Below are positions 49,947 through 60,063 of a stretch of 64,000 nt of DNA, one piece after another; position 1 is the first letter of the stretch; the number at the start of each line of letters is the position of its first letter. The translations under genes were made by a program, and so were the position numbers. A model generated the notes under the pieces. The model was not told the origin of the DNA and did no database searches. It saw nothing but the letters and a program-made list of their open reading frames with translations. Location: the NCBI RefSeq assembly GCF_018449575.1, contig NZ_JAAVUT010000017.1:52205-116204 (forward strand), read 5' to 3'. The stretch is from Sodalis sp. dw_96 (GTDB lineage Bacteria > Pseudomonadota > Gammaproteobacteria > Enterobacterales > Enterobacteriaceae).

Positions 49947-50070
49947 ATACCCTTCATCTTTCACGTTGCAGCTGTGTTGGCTGCGCCCGCTCATCCCAGT
50001 CACTTAGTTATCTAAGCTCCTGGGGTTCACAAGCTTGCCGCCTTGCTGCAACGTGAAAGCTATTGGGTAT
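49947..50070. repeat. ERIC element inside the ilv operon (ilvE-ilvD gap)
   Basis: A 124-bp element with inverted ends ATACCC/GGGTAT, arms TTTCACGTTGCAGC and GCTGCAACGTGAAA that pair with each other, and the ERIC core CTAAGCTCCTGGGGTTCAC with CATCCCAGTCACTTAG. It lies between ilvE and ilvD, so it is transcribed as part of the ilvGMEDA mRNA and would fold into a long hairpin. Confidence 0.92.
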
Positions 50071-50096
50071 ACGCCGCCCACACTCATCGTCTGTTT

Positions 50097-51026
50097 TTAG
50101 CTATTGACCGGATCCAGCCAGCCCCATCTGTCTTCGGTTTTGCCGGTAAACAAGCCGAAGAACGCCTGTTGCAATTGTTTGGTCAACGGACCGCAGCGGC
50201 CGATGCCCACCTGAATACCGTCGACGCTGCGCACCGGGGTAATTTCGGCGGCGGTGCCGGACATAAAGACTTCATCGGCCAGGTAGAGGGATTCACGGGA
50301 CAGCACCTGTTCGCGAACCTCGATGCCGAGCTGCTTAGCCAGTTTGATAATGGCGTCGCGGGTGATGCCGGGCAAGGCTGAGGAGGTAAAGGGCGGCGTA
50401 AACAGGATACCCTCTTTCACTTCAAACAGGTTTTCGCCGGCACCTTCGGAAACATAACCGTGCACGTCCAGCGCAATCCCTTCCTGGTAGCCATGGCGAC
50501 GAGCCTCGCTGCCCACCAGCATTGATGAAAGATAGTTACCGCCGGCTTTGGCCGCCGTCGGTATGGTATTGGCCGCCACGCGATTCCAGGAAGAGACCAT
50601 GGCGTCGATACCCTGATCCAATGCGTCCTCGCCCAGGTACGCTCCCCAGGGGAAGGCGGCGATTATAACATCCGTGGTGTAATCTGGCGGCGGGTTGACG
50701 CCCATGCCTACGTCGCCCACGAATATCAGCGGACGGATATAGGCGCTCGTCAGTTTGTTCTTAATCAGCACCGCGCGGGTTGCCGCCATCAATTCGTCCA
50801 CGCTCTGGCTTACCGGCATGCGATAAATCTTGGCGGAATCGCGCAGGCGCTGCATATGTTCACGATGACGGAAAACCACCGGCCCTTTATGGGAATCATA
50901 GCAACGCACACCTTCGAAGACTGATGATCCATAATGCAGCGCATGGGACATCACATGGACCTTGGCATCCGCCCACGGAACCATTTCGCCATTGAACCAG
51001 ATAAAATCAGCTTTCTTCGTCGTCAT
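50097..51026 (-). CDS. ilvE: Branched-chain amino acid aminotransferase
   Basis: IlvE carries out the last step of valine, isoleucine and leucine synthesis using glutamate. The 309-residue fold-type IV PLP enzyme has the cofactor lysine K160 in A-A-K-A-G-G-N-Y and the class signature in D-E-V-F-M-S-G-T-A-A-E near the C-terminal half. It starts 21 bases after ilvM and is followed by the ERIC element and ilvD. Confidence 0.97.
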   Translation of the reverse strand: MTTKKADFIWFNGEMVPWADAKVHVMSHALHYGSSVFEGVRCYDSHKGPVVFRHREHMQRLRDSAKIYRMPVSQSVDELMAATRAVLIKNKLTSAYIRPLIFVGDVGMGVNPPPDYTTDVIIAAFPWGAYLGEDALDQGIDAMVSSWNRVAANTIPTAAKAGGNYLSSMLVGSEARRHGYQEGIALDVHGYVSEGAGENLFEVKEGILFTPPFTSSALPGITRDAIIKLAKQLGIEVREQVLSRESLYLADEVFMSGTAAEITPVRSVDGIQVGIGRCGPLTKQLQQAFFGLFTGKTEDRWGWLDPVNS

Positions 51027-51047
51027 TTTCTTTTCCTTACTCGTGCC

Positions 51048-51305
51048 TTAGGCGCGTATTTGTTGTGATGCCAATTGCAGGATCTCGACACAGGCGACAT
51101 CCATAAGTTTACTTAATTGTGAAGACAGTAAATCGACCGAGCGTTGGCTTGCAACGGTCAACTGAATATTTATATTCTCGGAATTGCTTTGCGGCGCCAT
51201 ATTCATCGCGCAAACGCGGAATCCGCGATGGCGAACCACCCTCAGCACCCGTTCCAATAATTCAGGACGGGAGCGGGCGTCGATGGAAAGCTGATGCTGC
51301 ATCAT
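51048..51305 (-). CDS. ilvM: Acetolactate synthase 2 small subunit
   Basis: IlvM is the regulatory subunit of acetohydroxyacid synthase II. The 85-residue protein is a single ACT domain, with [11 protein letters not shown] as the conserved first helix and the C-terminal S-Q-Q-I-R-A also found in E. coli. Its start overlaps the ilvG stop by four bases (ATGA), as is usual for this pair. Confidence 0.95.
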   Translation of the reverse strand: MMQHQLSIDARSRPELLERVLRVVRHRGFRVCAMNMAPQSNSENINIQLTVASQRSVDLLSSQLSKLMDVACVEILQLASQQIRA

Positions 51306-52948
51306 GATAATTTCTCCAACATGGTTTCATTGCCGGCGCCAGGGGGCACCAGGGGCCAGACGTTATCGTTTTCGTCGATGGAAACATGCAGCAGGTACGG
51401 ACCCTGGTGGGTGAACATGGTCTCAAGGGCGGCATCAATCTGGTCTTTGCGGGTAATGCGTTGGCCGGAGATATCAAAAGCGCTGGCCAGTACGAGGAAA
51501 TCGGGATTATCGGAGAGGATGGTTTCGCTGTAACGTGCATCGAAAAACAATTGTTGCCACTGTCGAACCATGCCTAATCGCTGGTTATCCATTAAAACAA
51601 TTTTTACCGGCAGCCGTTTTCGCTTGATGGTGGTTAATTCTTGAACATTCATCATAAAGGAACCGTCTCCGGACACGCAGACCACCGTATCCTGCGGACG
51701 GGCCACCTGTGCGCCCACCGCCGCCGGAATACCAAAGCCCATGCTGCCCAGGCCACTGGAGGTGATGAAGTTTTCCGGCCGGTTAAAACGCATGTGCTGC
51801 GCCGTCCACATTTGATGCTGGCCGACATCGGTGGTGACCACGGTATTTTCCGGCGCCCGCAGGGACAGCTTATGCAACAGGGCCGGCGCGTAAATCGCTT
51901 GGCCGGGGTGATCGTAGCGCCACCGGTATTCCGCTTTAAGCGCCTGGGTCTCGATACGCCAGTCGTTAATGGACAGGGGCTGCGCCAGGGCCGGCAGCAT
52001 ACGGTTTAAATCGCCCTGTAACGCCACGTGCGGCTGCCGGAGTTTGCCCAGCTCCGCCGGGTCGATATCCAGATGAATCACTTTGGCATGGGGCGCGAAG
52101 GCATTAAGCCTACCGGTAACCCGATCGTCGAAGCGCGCACCCACCGCCATCAGCAGATCGCAGGATTGCACCGCCAGATTGGCCGCCTGATTGCCGTGCA
52201 TGCCCAGCATGCCCAGATAACAGACATCGTCGGGATCGGGTGCCCCGAGACCTTTCAGCGTCGCGACGTTCGGCATGCCGGTTTGGGCGATAAATTCACG
52301 TAACGCCGGGACCGCGCGGGCCATACCGACGCCGCCGCCGATATACAGCATCGGTTTTTTCGCCTGGCTTAATAACTCCCGAGCCGCCGCCACGTCGCCC
52401 TGCACCACGCCCGCCTGATCGTCGAGGCTTATCAAATGCGGATTGAGATCGCCTACGGCCAACTGTATATCTTTAGGAATATCGATAAGGACCGGGCCGG
52501 GCCGGCCGCCGGCGGCGATGGCGAAAGCTTCGGTCATGATGGACGGCAGTTCATCCAAAGACTCCACTAAGAAGCTATGCTTGGTACAGGCTAAAGAGAG
52601 CCCCAGCACGTCGATCTCCTGGAAGGCATCAGTGCCAATCAGAGCCGAACCGACCTGGCCGGTGATGGCCACCAGCGGAACAGAGTCCAGCAGGGCATCC
52701 GCCAGACCGGTAATAAGGTTGGTGGCGCCGGGACCGGAGGTGGCGATACAGACGCCGACTTTGCCGGTTGCCCGCGCGTAGCCAATCGCCGCCATGGCAG
52801 CACCCTGTTCATGCCGGCAAAGCAAGTGTTCCACCCCGCCGTCATAGAGCGCATCGTATACCGGCATGATGGCGCCGCCGGGATAACCGAACACCATGTC
52901 CACACCTTGTGCGCGCAACGCCTGTACCACCCACTGAGCCCCGTTCAT
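51302..52948 (-). CDS. ilvG: Acetolactate synthase 2 large subunit, intact
   Basis: IlvG is the ThDP-dependent catalytic subunit of acetohydroxyacid synthase II, the valine-resistant isozyme. The 548-residue protein is complete: the catalytic glutamate in C-R-H-E-Q-G-A-A-M (Glu47), the FAD region, and the ThDP motif G-D-G-S-F-M-M-N. E. coli K-12 has a frameshift here; this gene has none. The ATG at 52948 (M-N-G-A-Q-W-V-V) is the family start; a GTG two codons earlier is in frame. It follows the ilvL leader and attenuator. Confidence 0.97.
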   Translation of the reverse strand: MNGAQWVVQALRAQGVDMVFGYPGGAIMPVYDALYDGGVEHLLCRHEQGAAMAAIGYARATGKVGVCIATSGPGATNLITGLADALLDSVPLVAITGQVGSALIGTDAFQEIDVLGLSLACTKHSFLVESLDELPSIMTEAFAIAAGGRPGPVLIDIPKDIQLAVGDLNPHLISLDDQAGVVQGDVAAARELLSQAKKPMLYIGGGVGMARAVPALREFIAQTGMPNVATLKGLGAPDPDDVCYLGMLGMHGNQAANLAVQSCDLLMAVGARFDDRVTGRLNAFAPHAKVIHLDIDPAELGKLRQPHVALQGDLNRMLPALAQPLSINDWRIETQALKAEYRWRYDHPGQAIYAPALLHKLSLRAPENTVVTTDVGQHQMWTAQHMRFNRPENFITSSGLGSMGFGIPAAVGAQVARPQDTVVCVSGDGSFMMNVQELTTIKRKRLPVKIVLMDNQRLGMVRQWQQLFFDARYSETILSDNPDFLVLASAFDISGQRITRKDQIDAALETMFTHQGPYLLHVSIDENDNVWPLVPPGAGNETMLEKLS

Positions 52949-53050
52949 AGTCACTTCCCCGCCCGCTGGTGGCAGGAACAGGATTTTCTGCCGTTAATCA
53001 TAATCTGTTCCTTATACTTTTTTCGTTTAAGCTGCCAAAAAATAAAGTGC

Positions 53051-53085
53051 AAAAAAAAACCCCGTCCTTTCGGTGCGGGGGTTTT
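53051..53085 (-). terminator. ilv operon attenuator
   Basis: On the minus strand CCCCG and CGGGG (53080-53076 and 53064-53060) form a GC-rich stem followed by nine T. It lies 22 bases past the ilvL stop and about 100 bases before ilvG, the position of the transcription attenuator of ilvGMEDA. Confidence 0.88.
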
Positions 53086-53106
53086 CTTGAGAGTTAAGCT
53101 TGTTTG

Positions 53107-53205
53107 CTAAGCTATTCGTCGTCCAAGTGCAGCCCCGCACGGTGGGATAATAATCACCACCACGCTAATCACGACTAGGCTAATCACTTGGGCTAGGACT
53201 TTCAT
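53107..53205 (-). CDS. ilvL: ilvGMEDA operon leader peptide
   Basis: A 32-residue leader peptide read on the minus strand from the ATG at 53205 to TAG at 53107. It is crowded with the regulatory codons: V-I-S-L-V-V-I-S-V-V-V-I-I-I, that is, Val, Ile and Leu make up most of residues 7-20. The end P-P-C-G-A-A-L-G-R is also nearly that of E. coli IlvL. Ribosome stalling at these codons when charged tRNA is scarce would prevent the downstream attenuator hairpin from forming. The N-terminal residues (M-K-V-L-A-Q) differ from E. coli. Confidence 0.93.
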   Translation of the reverse strand: MKVLAQVISLVVISVVVIIIPPCGAALGRRIA

Positions 53206-53564
53206 AAATAGGTTTTCATTTTATTTCACGTCGAATGAATGTCTACAGAGTTATCACAGTAGTGACGCCGGTGACAACTCTTTTTTATGACCGCCGCCGC
53301 GAAGAGCGGGACCGAAAGCAAATAAATATAAACATATTCAATAATTTGTTTATGCATGAATTTTTTTCATTTTCATCCTTCGATTGCCGGGAATACCCAC
53401 TCCGCCATCCCTTTGCCAAGACCCTGTGAAACATCCCGCATATCACATGCCATAGACTCTACGCAGGAAAATGATTTCCCCATCGGCGTCGCAAGACGGT
53501 TTTTTTGCCGCAATGTTGCACAGCGCAGTCAGGCAGAATGAAGAAAAACAGCATGGAGGCAGTT
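53206..53564. other. ilvL-yifB divergent region
   Basis: About 360 bases holding the promoters of the ilv operon (minus) and yifB (plus). The middle part is AT-rich. Open frames here lack ribosome sites. I see no further gene. Confidence 0.6.
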
Positions 53565-55088
53565 ATGTCACTGGCATTTGTTTATACCCGAGCTTCAATC
53601 GGAATCCAGGCCCCGCTCATCACGGTGGAGGCCCATATCAGCAAAGGCCTGCCCGGATTTACTCTGGTGGGGTTGCCCGACGCCACCGTCAAGGGCGCGC
53701 GGGATAGGGTGCGCAGCGCATTATTAAATAATGGCTTCGATTTCCCCGCCCGGCGCATTACCGTCAGTCTGGCGCCGGCGGATCTGCCCAAGGAGGGCGG
53801 ACGTTACGATTTGCCCATTGCCATGGCCATTCTGGCGGCGTCAAAACAGATCCCCCGCGAGGCGCTGGACGGGTTTGAGTTTCTCGGCGAACTGGCGTTG
53901 TCCGGTGAAATCCGGCCGGTACAAGGCGCCATCCCCGCCGCGTTGGAAGCGTCTCGCGCTCAACGGCAGCTTATCCTATCGAGCCACAACGGCGCCGAGG
54001 CCGGCCTGGTGCCCGATAGCCGGGCAAGAATTGCCGAAAGGCTGCCGGAGGTCTGCCGTTTTATCCAGGGCGTGGGGGAACTGACCGCGGTGGCCTATCA
54101 TGCCGACCCGCCGGAAGAGTATGAAGGGGCGGATCTGCGGGACATTATCGGCCAGCAGCAAGCTAAGCGTTCGTTGGAAATTGCCGCCGCCGGCGGCCAT
54201 AACCTGCTGCTGATGGGGCCGCCGGGCACCGGCAAAACCATGCTGGCCAGCAGGCTGCCCGGCTTATTGCCGCCCCTCGACGATAACGAGGCCATCGAAG
54301 CCGCCGCCATCGCCAGTCTGGTCAGCGTCGATAACGCCCGCAGGCACTGGCGCCGACGTCCCTTCCGCTCCCCACATCACAGCGCCACCCTGGCGGCATT
54401 GGTGGGGGGTGGCACCCTGCCGCGACCCGGTGAAGTCTCCCTGGCCCATAACGGAGTGCTGTTCCTGGATGAATTACCGGAATTTCAGCGTCGGGTGTTG
54501 GATGCGTTGCGCGAGCCGCTGGAAGCCGGCGAGATCAATATCTCCCGCGCGCAGGCCAAGGTACGCTTCCCGGCGCGCTTCCAACTGATTGGGGCGATGA
54601 ATCCCAGCCCCTCCGGTGATTATCAGGGCATCCACAGCCGAAGCGGCCCTCAGCAGACCTTGCGCTACCTGAATCGTTTATCCGGCCCGTTCCTCGACCG
54701 TTTCGATATGTCCATTGAAGTGCCGTTATTGCCTCCCGGCATGTTGCGCTCGCCAGGGCCGGGGGGTGAAGAGAGCGCGACGGTACGGGAACGGGTGCGG
54801 ATAGCCAGGGATATCCAACTGCGACGCTGTCAGAAAATCAATGCGCACATGAATAATCGGGAGGTGGGCGTGTATTGCCGACTGGGGGAAGAAGACGCGG
54901 TTTTTTTGGAAAGCGTGATGGAAAAACTGGGACTTTCCGCTCGCGCCTGGCACCGAACGCTGAAGGTCGCCCGCACGCTGGCTGACATGGCCGGCGCCCC
55001 AGAGATACAACGCTGCCATTTGGCGGAAGCCGTCAGCTATCGTAGTATCGACCGCTTACTGCGACAACTTTGGCTGCAAATGGAATAA
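53565..55088 (+). CDS. yifB: YifB / ComM family AAA+ ATPase (Mg-chelatase-like)
   Basis: A 507-residue ComM/YifB-type AAA+ protein. The N-terminal Lon-S16-like domain (about 1-160) is followed by the AAA+ core with Walker A G-P-P-G-T-G-K-T (about 220), Walker B L-F-L-D-E-L-P-E and a C-terminal Mg-chelatase domain. ComM homologues act as bidirectional branch-migration helicases in natural transformation. The ATG at 53565 has GGAGG six bases upstream; upstream codons are not conserved. It is convergent with maoP. Confidence 0.94.
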   Translation: MSLAFVYTRASIGIQAPLITVEAHISKGLPGFTLVGLPDATVKGARDRVRSALLNNGFDFPARRITVSLAPADLPKEGGRYDLPIAMAILAASKQIPREALDGFEFLGELALSGEIRPVQGAIPAALEASRAQRQLILSSHNGAEAGLVPDSRARIAERLPEVCRFIQGVGELTAVAYHADPPEEYEGADLRDIIGQQQAKRSLEIAAAGGHNLLLMGPPGTGKTMLASRLPGLLPPLDDNEAIEAAAIASLVSVDNARRHWRRRPFRSPHHSATLAALVGGGTLPRPGEVSLAHNGVLFLDELPEFQRRVLDALREPLEAGEINISRAQAKVRFPARFQLIGAMNPSPSGDYQGIHSRSGPQQTLRYLNRLSGPFLDRFDMSIEVPLLPPGMLRSPGPGGEESATVRERVRIARDIQLRRCQKINAHMNNREVGVYCRLGEEDAVFLESVMEKLGLSARAWHRTLKVARTLADMAGAPEIQRCHLAEAVSYRSIDRLLRQLWLQME

Positions 55089-55114
55089 CATGGGACGAAA
55101 GCCCCATGAAAGGA

Positions 55115-55453
55115 TTAATCTTCGCTATCGGTATAATCTTCCACGACATCCATCTGCGGTTTTCCGCCGGACAATGTGTGGAAACGTTTGGGGCGACGAA
55201 TATGTTCTATGTACTTGAACCACACTTTTTCATGTTCCGTTGAGGGTTCTTGTTCACCGTGACATACCGAAACAAATTGTTTCTCTTCGTCGGTCACTGG
55301 CTCACGTTTACCACTGTCCAGATCGTTGTAGGCATGGCCGCAACGCTCCAGTAATTGAGCTTCCCGTATGGTGAAATGGCCATGTCGTGAAAACCCGCGA
55401 GGGTAGTTTTTGTTATCGAAATAACGATTGGTAGTAGAAAAGCTGTCCGCCAT
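55115..55453 (-). CDS. maoP: Macrodomain Ori organisation protein MaoP (YifE)
   Basis: MaoP with its site maoS organises the Ori macrodomain of the E. coli chromosome. The 112-residue protein is highly conserved: [24 protein letters not shown] and [12 protein letters not shown], ending in D-Y-T-D-S-E-D. The ATG at 55453 (M-A-D-S-F) is the family start. It is divergent from hdfR. The maoS site is expected in this neighbourhood but I cannot place it with certainty. Confidence 0.95.
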   Translation of the reverse strand: MADSFSTTNRYFDNKNYPRGFSRHGHFTIREAQLLERCGHAYNDLDSGKREPVTDEEKQFVSVCHGEQEPSTEHEKVWFKYIEHIRRPKRFHTLSGGKPQMDVVEDYTDSED

Positions 55454-55574
55454 CTTAAGCGCTCCCCATCCTTTCATAAGCCGTACTGTTTATGGCGCGG
55501 AGTATTAGATAGGCTTGACTTTCTGTAAAACAAAACATTTAAATCGTCACGATAAAAATTTTTTGGAGATGGGC

Positions 55575-56393
55575 GTGGACACGGAATTACTGAAAACCTT
55601 TTTGGAAGTTAGCAGGACCAGACACTTTGGTCGCGCGGCCGAAGCGCTTTACCTGACGCAGTCCGCGGTGAGCTTTCGTATCCGCCAATTGGAAATACAA
55701 TTGGGCGTCAGTTTATTCACCCGGCACCGCAATAATATCCGGTTAACGCCCGCCGGAGAGAGCCTGCTGCCCTACGCGGAGAACCTGATGTCCACCTGGC
55801 AATTGGCCAAACAGGAAGTGACGCGCTCCCTCCAGCATAACCTGTTGTCTATCGGCGCCACGGCGTCGCTTTGGGAGGCCTGGCTGGGACAATGGCTGCA
55901 ATTACTCTATCAGCAACGCCCCACCCTACAGGTAGAGGCCCGCATCGCCTTACGCCACGCGCTGATAAATCAACTACATGAACGGCAGTTGGATCTCTTG
56001 ATAACCACCGAAGCGCCCAAAATGGAAGAGCTGACCTGCCAACTGCTGGGGAATTTTTCGTTATCGCTGTTTGCCGCCTCCAGCGAGCCGGTGGAGGAAG
56101 AACGACCCTATATCCGGTTGGAATGGGGCGCGGATTTTCACACCTATGAAAGCCGGCTGCTGGTGCACAACCCGAATCCGATCATGAATACCACCTCGGC
56201 GCATTTGGCTCGTAATTTACTGCCCATCACCCAGGCATGCGTTTTTTTACCCAGTCACTGGGCGGAAAGTTTTCCCGAACTGGTTGTTATCGCCGATATG
56301 CCGCCGCTGCTCCGCCCCCTCTATGCGGTTTGGTTACAAAATAGCGATCAGCGCGTGCTCATTCGCCAGCTTTTGAAAACTCCTGTTATTTAA
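55575..56393 (+). CDS. hdfR: LysR-type regulator HdfR
   Basis: HdfR represses the flagellar master operon flhDC in E. coli and other targets. The 272-residue LysR protein begins [18 protein letters not shown], almost identical to E. coli, with the winged HTH in residues 1-60 and a C-terminal effector domain. The start is GTG at 55575 with GGAG six bases upstream; an ATG two codons earlier has the ribosome site touching it. Divergent from maoP. Confidence 0.94.
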   Translation: MDTELLKTFLEVSRTRHFGRAAEALYLTQSAVSFRIRQLEIQLGVSLFTRHRNNIRLTPAGESLLPYAENLMSTWQLAKQEVTRSLQHNLLSIGATASLWEAWLGQWLQLLYQQRPTLQVEARIALRHALINQLHERQLDLLITTEAPKMEELTCQLLGNFSLSLFAASSEPVEEERPYIRLEWGADFHTYESRLLVHNPNPIMNTTSAHLARNLLPITQACVFLPSHWAESFPELVVIADMPPLLRPLYAVWLQNSDQRVLIRQLLKTPVI

Positions 56394-56518
56394 CGCGTCT
56401 TAACGCGTCCATATCCGCATAAAAACGATTAGTCGACCCTGACTACCCCTTCAGGTTAAAAGTGCGTTAAAAGCTGTTTCAGGGGGGTTAACGAGACCCC
56501 GATCACAATCCTGGTCTA

Positions 56519-57532
56519 TCACGTTTTAACGCTTCGATTCCCGATGGTGCGGGGAATACTGGTGACCTTGGCATTCTGCTTGTTCTCCCACAGCGAATTC
56601 AGCAGGCGCTGAAGGGCGATAAAAGTGAACAGCAATATACCGATGACGATTTTGGTCCACCAGGAGCTCAAGGTGCCGTCAAAGTTGATATAGGTCTGGA
56701 TCAACCCCTGTATAAGCACCCCGAACAAAGTACCGAACACCGTGCCGATACCTCCGCTAAGCAGAGTGCCGCCGATAACCACCGAGGCGATGGCATCCAG
56801 CTCCACGCCCATGCCCGCCAGCGCATAACCGGCGGAGGTGTAAATCGAAAAGACGATACCCGCAAGCGTGGCCAGCCCGGTTGACAGCATATAAATACGA
56901 ATGGTGGTGCTGCGCGTGGAGACCCCCATCAGATTGGCGGCGGTGGCGTTGCCGCCGATGGCGTAGACCTGGCTACCGAACCGGGTATAGCGGGCAAGAA
57001 TCATACCGAACACGATCACCAGCAGCATCAGTACCCCCATGGCGCTCAGGCGCCCACCCCCCGGGATCTGCCAGGCCAGGTTGGAGAGAGTGTCATAGAT
57101 GGGATGATTGATCGGCAGGGACTCTTCCGAAACCAGGTAACTGGCGCCGCGCAGGAAGAACATACCGGCCAGGGTGATGATAAAGGCCGGAATCTTCAGG
57201 GTATCCACCAGCCAGCCCATAAACGCACCGAATCCGCAACCCATCACCAGCACCAGGGGAAAAGCCAGCAGCGGCGACAAGTGATAATCGCCGATGACCC
57301 GCGCCAGAAAAACGCCGGTAAACGCGATAACCGATCCCACCGACAGGTCGATACCTCCGGAGAGAATCACAAATGTCATGCCCACCGCAATAATGCCGAG
57401 AAAGGCATTATCCGTCAGGATATTACAGATGACCCTGCTGGATGCGAAGCCACGGAACTGGGTCAAGCAGAACAGATAGCCGAGAATAAAGACCGAGATG
57501 GTGATCACCAGGGGAAGATTACGTTTAAACAT
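56519..57532 (-). CDS. yjfF: Galactofuranose ABC transporter permease YjfF
   Basis: YjfF is one of two inner-membrane permeases of the YtfQ-YtfR-YtfT-YjfF sugar importer. The 337-residue protein has about eight to ten hydrophobic helices and the BPD_transp_2 core L-S-G-G-I-D-L-S-V-G-S near residue 58. Long stretches are close to the E. coli protein. It overlaps ytfT by eight bases and is the last gene of the operon. Confidence 0.95.
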   Translation of the reverse strand: MFKRNLPLVITISVFILGYLFCLTQFRGFASSRVICNILTDNAFLGIIAVGMTFVILSGGIDLSVGSVIAFTGVFLARVIGDYHLSPLLAFPLVLVMGCGFGAFMGWLVDTLKIPAFIITLAGMFFLRGASYLVSEESLPINHPIYDTLSNLAWQIPGGGRLSAMGVLMLLVIVFGMILARYTRFGSQVYAIGGNATAANLMGVSTRSTTIRIYMLSTGLATLAGIVFSIYTSAGYALAGMGVELDAIASVVIGGTLLSGGIGTVFGTLFGVLIQGLIQTYINFDGTLSSWWTKIVIGILLFTFIALQRLLNSLWENKQNAKVTSIPRTIGNRSVKT

Positions 57533-58541
57533 GGCGGCGGCGCCTCCTGAGAAAAGCGATGAAACTGGATGACTGCATCACCAACACACAGAGCACGACG
57601 ATAGCCTTCACCACCTGGTTAAGCTCCGGTTGAAAGCCGGAAAGCAGGATTCCGGTATTCATTCCTTGAATAATCAACGCGCCCAACAGCGACAGGAATA
57701 GATTGAAACGACCGCCCATCAGCGAGCCGCCGCCGATAACCACCGCCAAAATGGCATCCAGCTCCAACCACAAACCGGCATTGTTGGCGTCGGCGCCACG
57801 AATATCGGCAGCGACGATAAGCCCGGCGACGGAGGCGCATATTCCGCTCAAAATGTAAGTCGACATCACGATGACCCGGGTTTTAACGCCGGCATTCTTG
57901 GCGGCGCGGATATTGATTCCCACCGCCTCGATAAACAGCCCCAGCGCTGTTTTACGCGTGAGCAGCCATACCAGCACCAGGGTGAACAGAGTAATAAAAA
58001 CCGGTACGGGGAAATACAGGAGGGAACCGCTGCCAATCCAGCCCAGGGAAGGATTGTCGAAGGTGACGATTTGCCCCGCGGTAATCAGTTGGGCGACGCC
58101 GCGCCCCGCCACCATCAGAATCAGGGTGGCGACAAAAGGCTGTATTTTCAACAGCGCCACCAGCGTACCGTTCCACAATCCGGATAGCACGCCGACGCCC
58201 AGGGTGCATAAAATAACCATAGGCAGGCTGTAGCCATCTACCGTCAGCGTGGCGGCCACCGCGCCGGCTATAGCCATTACCGCCCCCACCGACAAATCGA
58301 TGCCGCCGGTGGCGATAACCAGCGTCATGCCAATGGACAGCAAGGCCACCGGCGCGCAGCGGTTCAAAATATCAATCAGGCTGCCGAACAGCCGGCCGTC
58401 TTGCATATGTATCGAGAAAAAGTTGTTGGCGACAATACCGTCGGCGATTAAGACAACGATCAGCGCAGCCAGCTGCGGCATGCCGCTCGGCCACCGTTTG
58501 GCGGTAACCGTTTTAGTCAAGGAAGGCGTTGAACCGGACAT
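57525..58541 (-). CDS. ytfT: Galactofuranose ABC transporter permease YtfT
   Basis: YtfT is the partner permease of YjfF. The 338-residue protein has the same A-T-G-G-I-D-L-S-V-G core motif and about nine hydrophobic helices, plus a basic C-terminus (R-R-R-R-R). The ATG at 58541 (M-S-G-S-T-P-S-L) is preceded by GGAG nine bases away; the frame upstream is not conserved. It lies 13 bases after ytfR and overlaps yjfF. Confidence 0.95.
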   Translation of the reverse strand: MSGSTPSLTKTVTAKRWPSGMPQLAALIVVLIADGIVANNFFSIHMQDGRLFGSLIDILNRCAPVALLSIGMTLVIATGGIDLSVGAVMAIAGAVAATLTVDGYSLPMVILCTLGVGVLSGLWNGTLVALLKIQPFVATLILMVAGRGVAQLITAGQIVTFDNPSLGWIGSGSLLYFPVPVFITLFTLVLVWLLTRKTALGLFIEAVGINIRAAKNAGVKTRVIVMSTYILSGICASVAGLIVAADIRGADANNAGLWLELDAILAVVIGGGSLMGGRFNLFLSLLGALIIQGMNTGILLSGFQPELNQVVKAIVVLCVLVMQSSSFIAFLRRRRRHV

Positions 58542-58554
58542 AACTTCTCGCTCC

Positions 58555-60063
58555 TTAGGCGGCAATGGCATTCATGATGGCGGTAACGGACAAATCTTCC
58601 AGGGGTATGGTGGTAATGTGTTTCCTGTCACGCAGAATAATCACCCTATCGGCGTACCCCACCAATTCCTCCAGTTCCGAGGAGATAACCAGCAGAGCAA
58701 GGCCATCGGCGCACAGGGTTTCAATCAAGCGGATGATTTCGGCATGGGCGCCGACGTCAATGCCCCTGGTGGGTTCATCGAGGATCAGGAACTGTGGTTT
58801 GGTCAACAACCAGCGGGACAACAGCACTTTTTGTTGATTCCCGCCTGAGAGGAACTCCACGGGTTGTTCGGGACTGGGTGTCCGGATACCCAATTGCCGG
58901 ATAAAACGCTCGGCGATATTGTTTTGCTCTTTACGTGAAATCGGGCGCAGCCAACCGCGCTGAACCTGGAGGGCAAGGATGATGTTTTCCCGCACCGATG
59001 CGGCGGCGATGATACCGTCGGTTTTCCGGTCCTCGGGGCAAAAACCCAGACCCAGCCGCGAGGCCTGGTTGGGGGAGCGTATGACCTTTTTCTTACCTTT
59101 GATAAGGGCGGTGCCTGAATCCGCCGCACGGATGCCGAAAATCACCTCTGCGGTTTCCGTCCGTCCCGAGCCCAGCAAACCGGCAAGACCGACGATTTCA
59201 CCAGGCCGCACCGCTAAATCGAAGGGCATGATGGTGTTCTTTTTACCATAACCTTCAAACGCCACCACCGGTTTGTCGTTGAGCAACGTGCGACCGGCCC
59301 GCTGCAAGGCATGCTCATCCAATTCGCGTCCCAGCATCATTTTCACCAGTTCGATATGCGGAAGCTCGCCAGTTTCACGGGTACCGACAAATTCGCCGTT
59401 GCGCAATACCGTAATCCGGTCTGAAATCTTGTAAACCTGATCGAGAAAATGCGTCACGAAGATAAGGCTGATTCCCCGATCGCGCAGCTGGCGCATGATG
59501 GTGAATAGCATCTCCACCTCGTTGGCATCCAGACTGGCGGTGGGTTCATCCAGTATCAACACCTTGGCGGAAAGGTCCACCGCGCGGCAAATCGCCACAA
59601 TTTGCTGCATGGCGACGGAAAAATGGCCTAACGGCTCGGTCACATCCAGAGCGAAGCCATAGCCGGCCAGAATGTCCCGCGCCCGCAGGTTGATTTCCTT
59701 GCGATCGATAAAACCGAACCGCCGAGGCTCGCGGCCGATAAACAAATTATCGGCAACCGACAAATTAGGCAGCAGATTGATCTCTTGATAGACGGTGCCG
59801 ATACCCAATAATTGCGCATGAGCGGTATTTTTGGGATGAATGTCCTGACCGTCTAGATTGATGGAACCGCTATCACGTTGATAGACGCCGGTTAATGCTT
59901 TGATTAATGTCGATTTCCCCGCGCCATTTTCCCCCAACAGCGCCATAATCTCACCCCGTCGCAGGCTTAACGAAACGTCATTAAGCGCCTTGACGCCGGG
60001 AAAACTTTTGCTCAGGCCTGTGATGCTGAGTAACACGTCGTCATGCTTTTCGCTGATGCTCAC
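58555..60063 (-). CDS. ytfR: Galactofuranose ABC transporter ATP-binding protein YtfR
   Basis: YtfR is the cytoplasmic ATPase of the importer. The 502-residue protein is a tandem of two ABC modules of the sugar (CUT2) type. The first has a complete Walker A (G-E-N-G-A-G-K-S-T) and D-E-P-T-A-S-L-D; the second has a degenerate Walker A (G-L-L-G-S-G-R-T) but a good signature L-S-G-G-N-Q-Q-K and D-E-P-T-R-G-I-D, as is normal for the family. It is separated from ytfQ by 358 bases holding a stem-loop and a short ERIC. Confidence 0.95.
   Translation of the reverse strand: MSISEKHDDVLLSITGLSKSFPGVKALNDVSLSLRRGEIMALLGENGAGKSTLIKALTGVYQRDSGSINLDGQDIHPKNTAHAQLLGIGTVYQEINLLPNLSVADNLFIGREPRRFGFIDRKEINLRARDILAGYGFALDVTEPLGHFSVAMQQIVAICRAVDLSAKVLILDEPTASLDANEVEMLFTIMRQLRDRGISLIFVTHFLDQVYKISDRITVLRNGEFVGTRETGELPHIELVKMMLGRELDEHALQRAGRTLLNDKPVVAFEGYGKKNTIMPFDLAVRPGEIVGLAGLLGSGRTETAEVIFGIRAADSGTALIKGKKKVIRSPNQASRLGLGFCPEDRKTDGIIAAASVRENIILALQVQRGWLRPISRKEQNNIAERFIRQLGIRTPSPEQPVEFLSGGNQQKVLLSRWLLTKPQFLILDEPTRGIDVGAHAEIIRLIETLCADGLALLVISSELEELVGYADRVIILRDRKHITTIPLEDLSVTAIMNAIAA

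Noticed and set aside
55478..55574. maoS site in the maoP-hdfR gap
   Set aside because: Expected near maoP from E. coli, but I do not remember the motif well enough to place it reliably.
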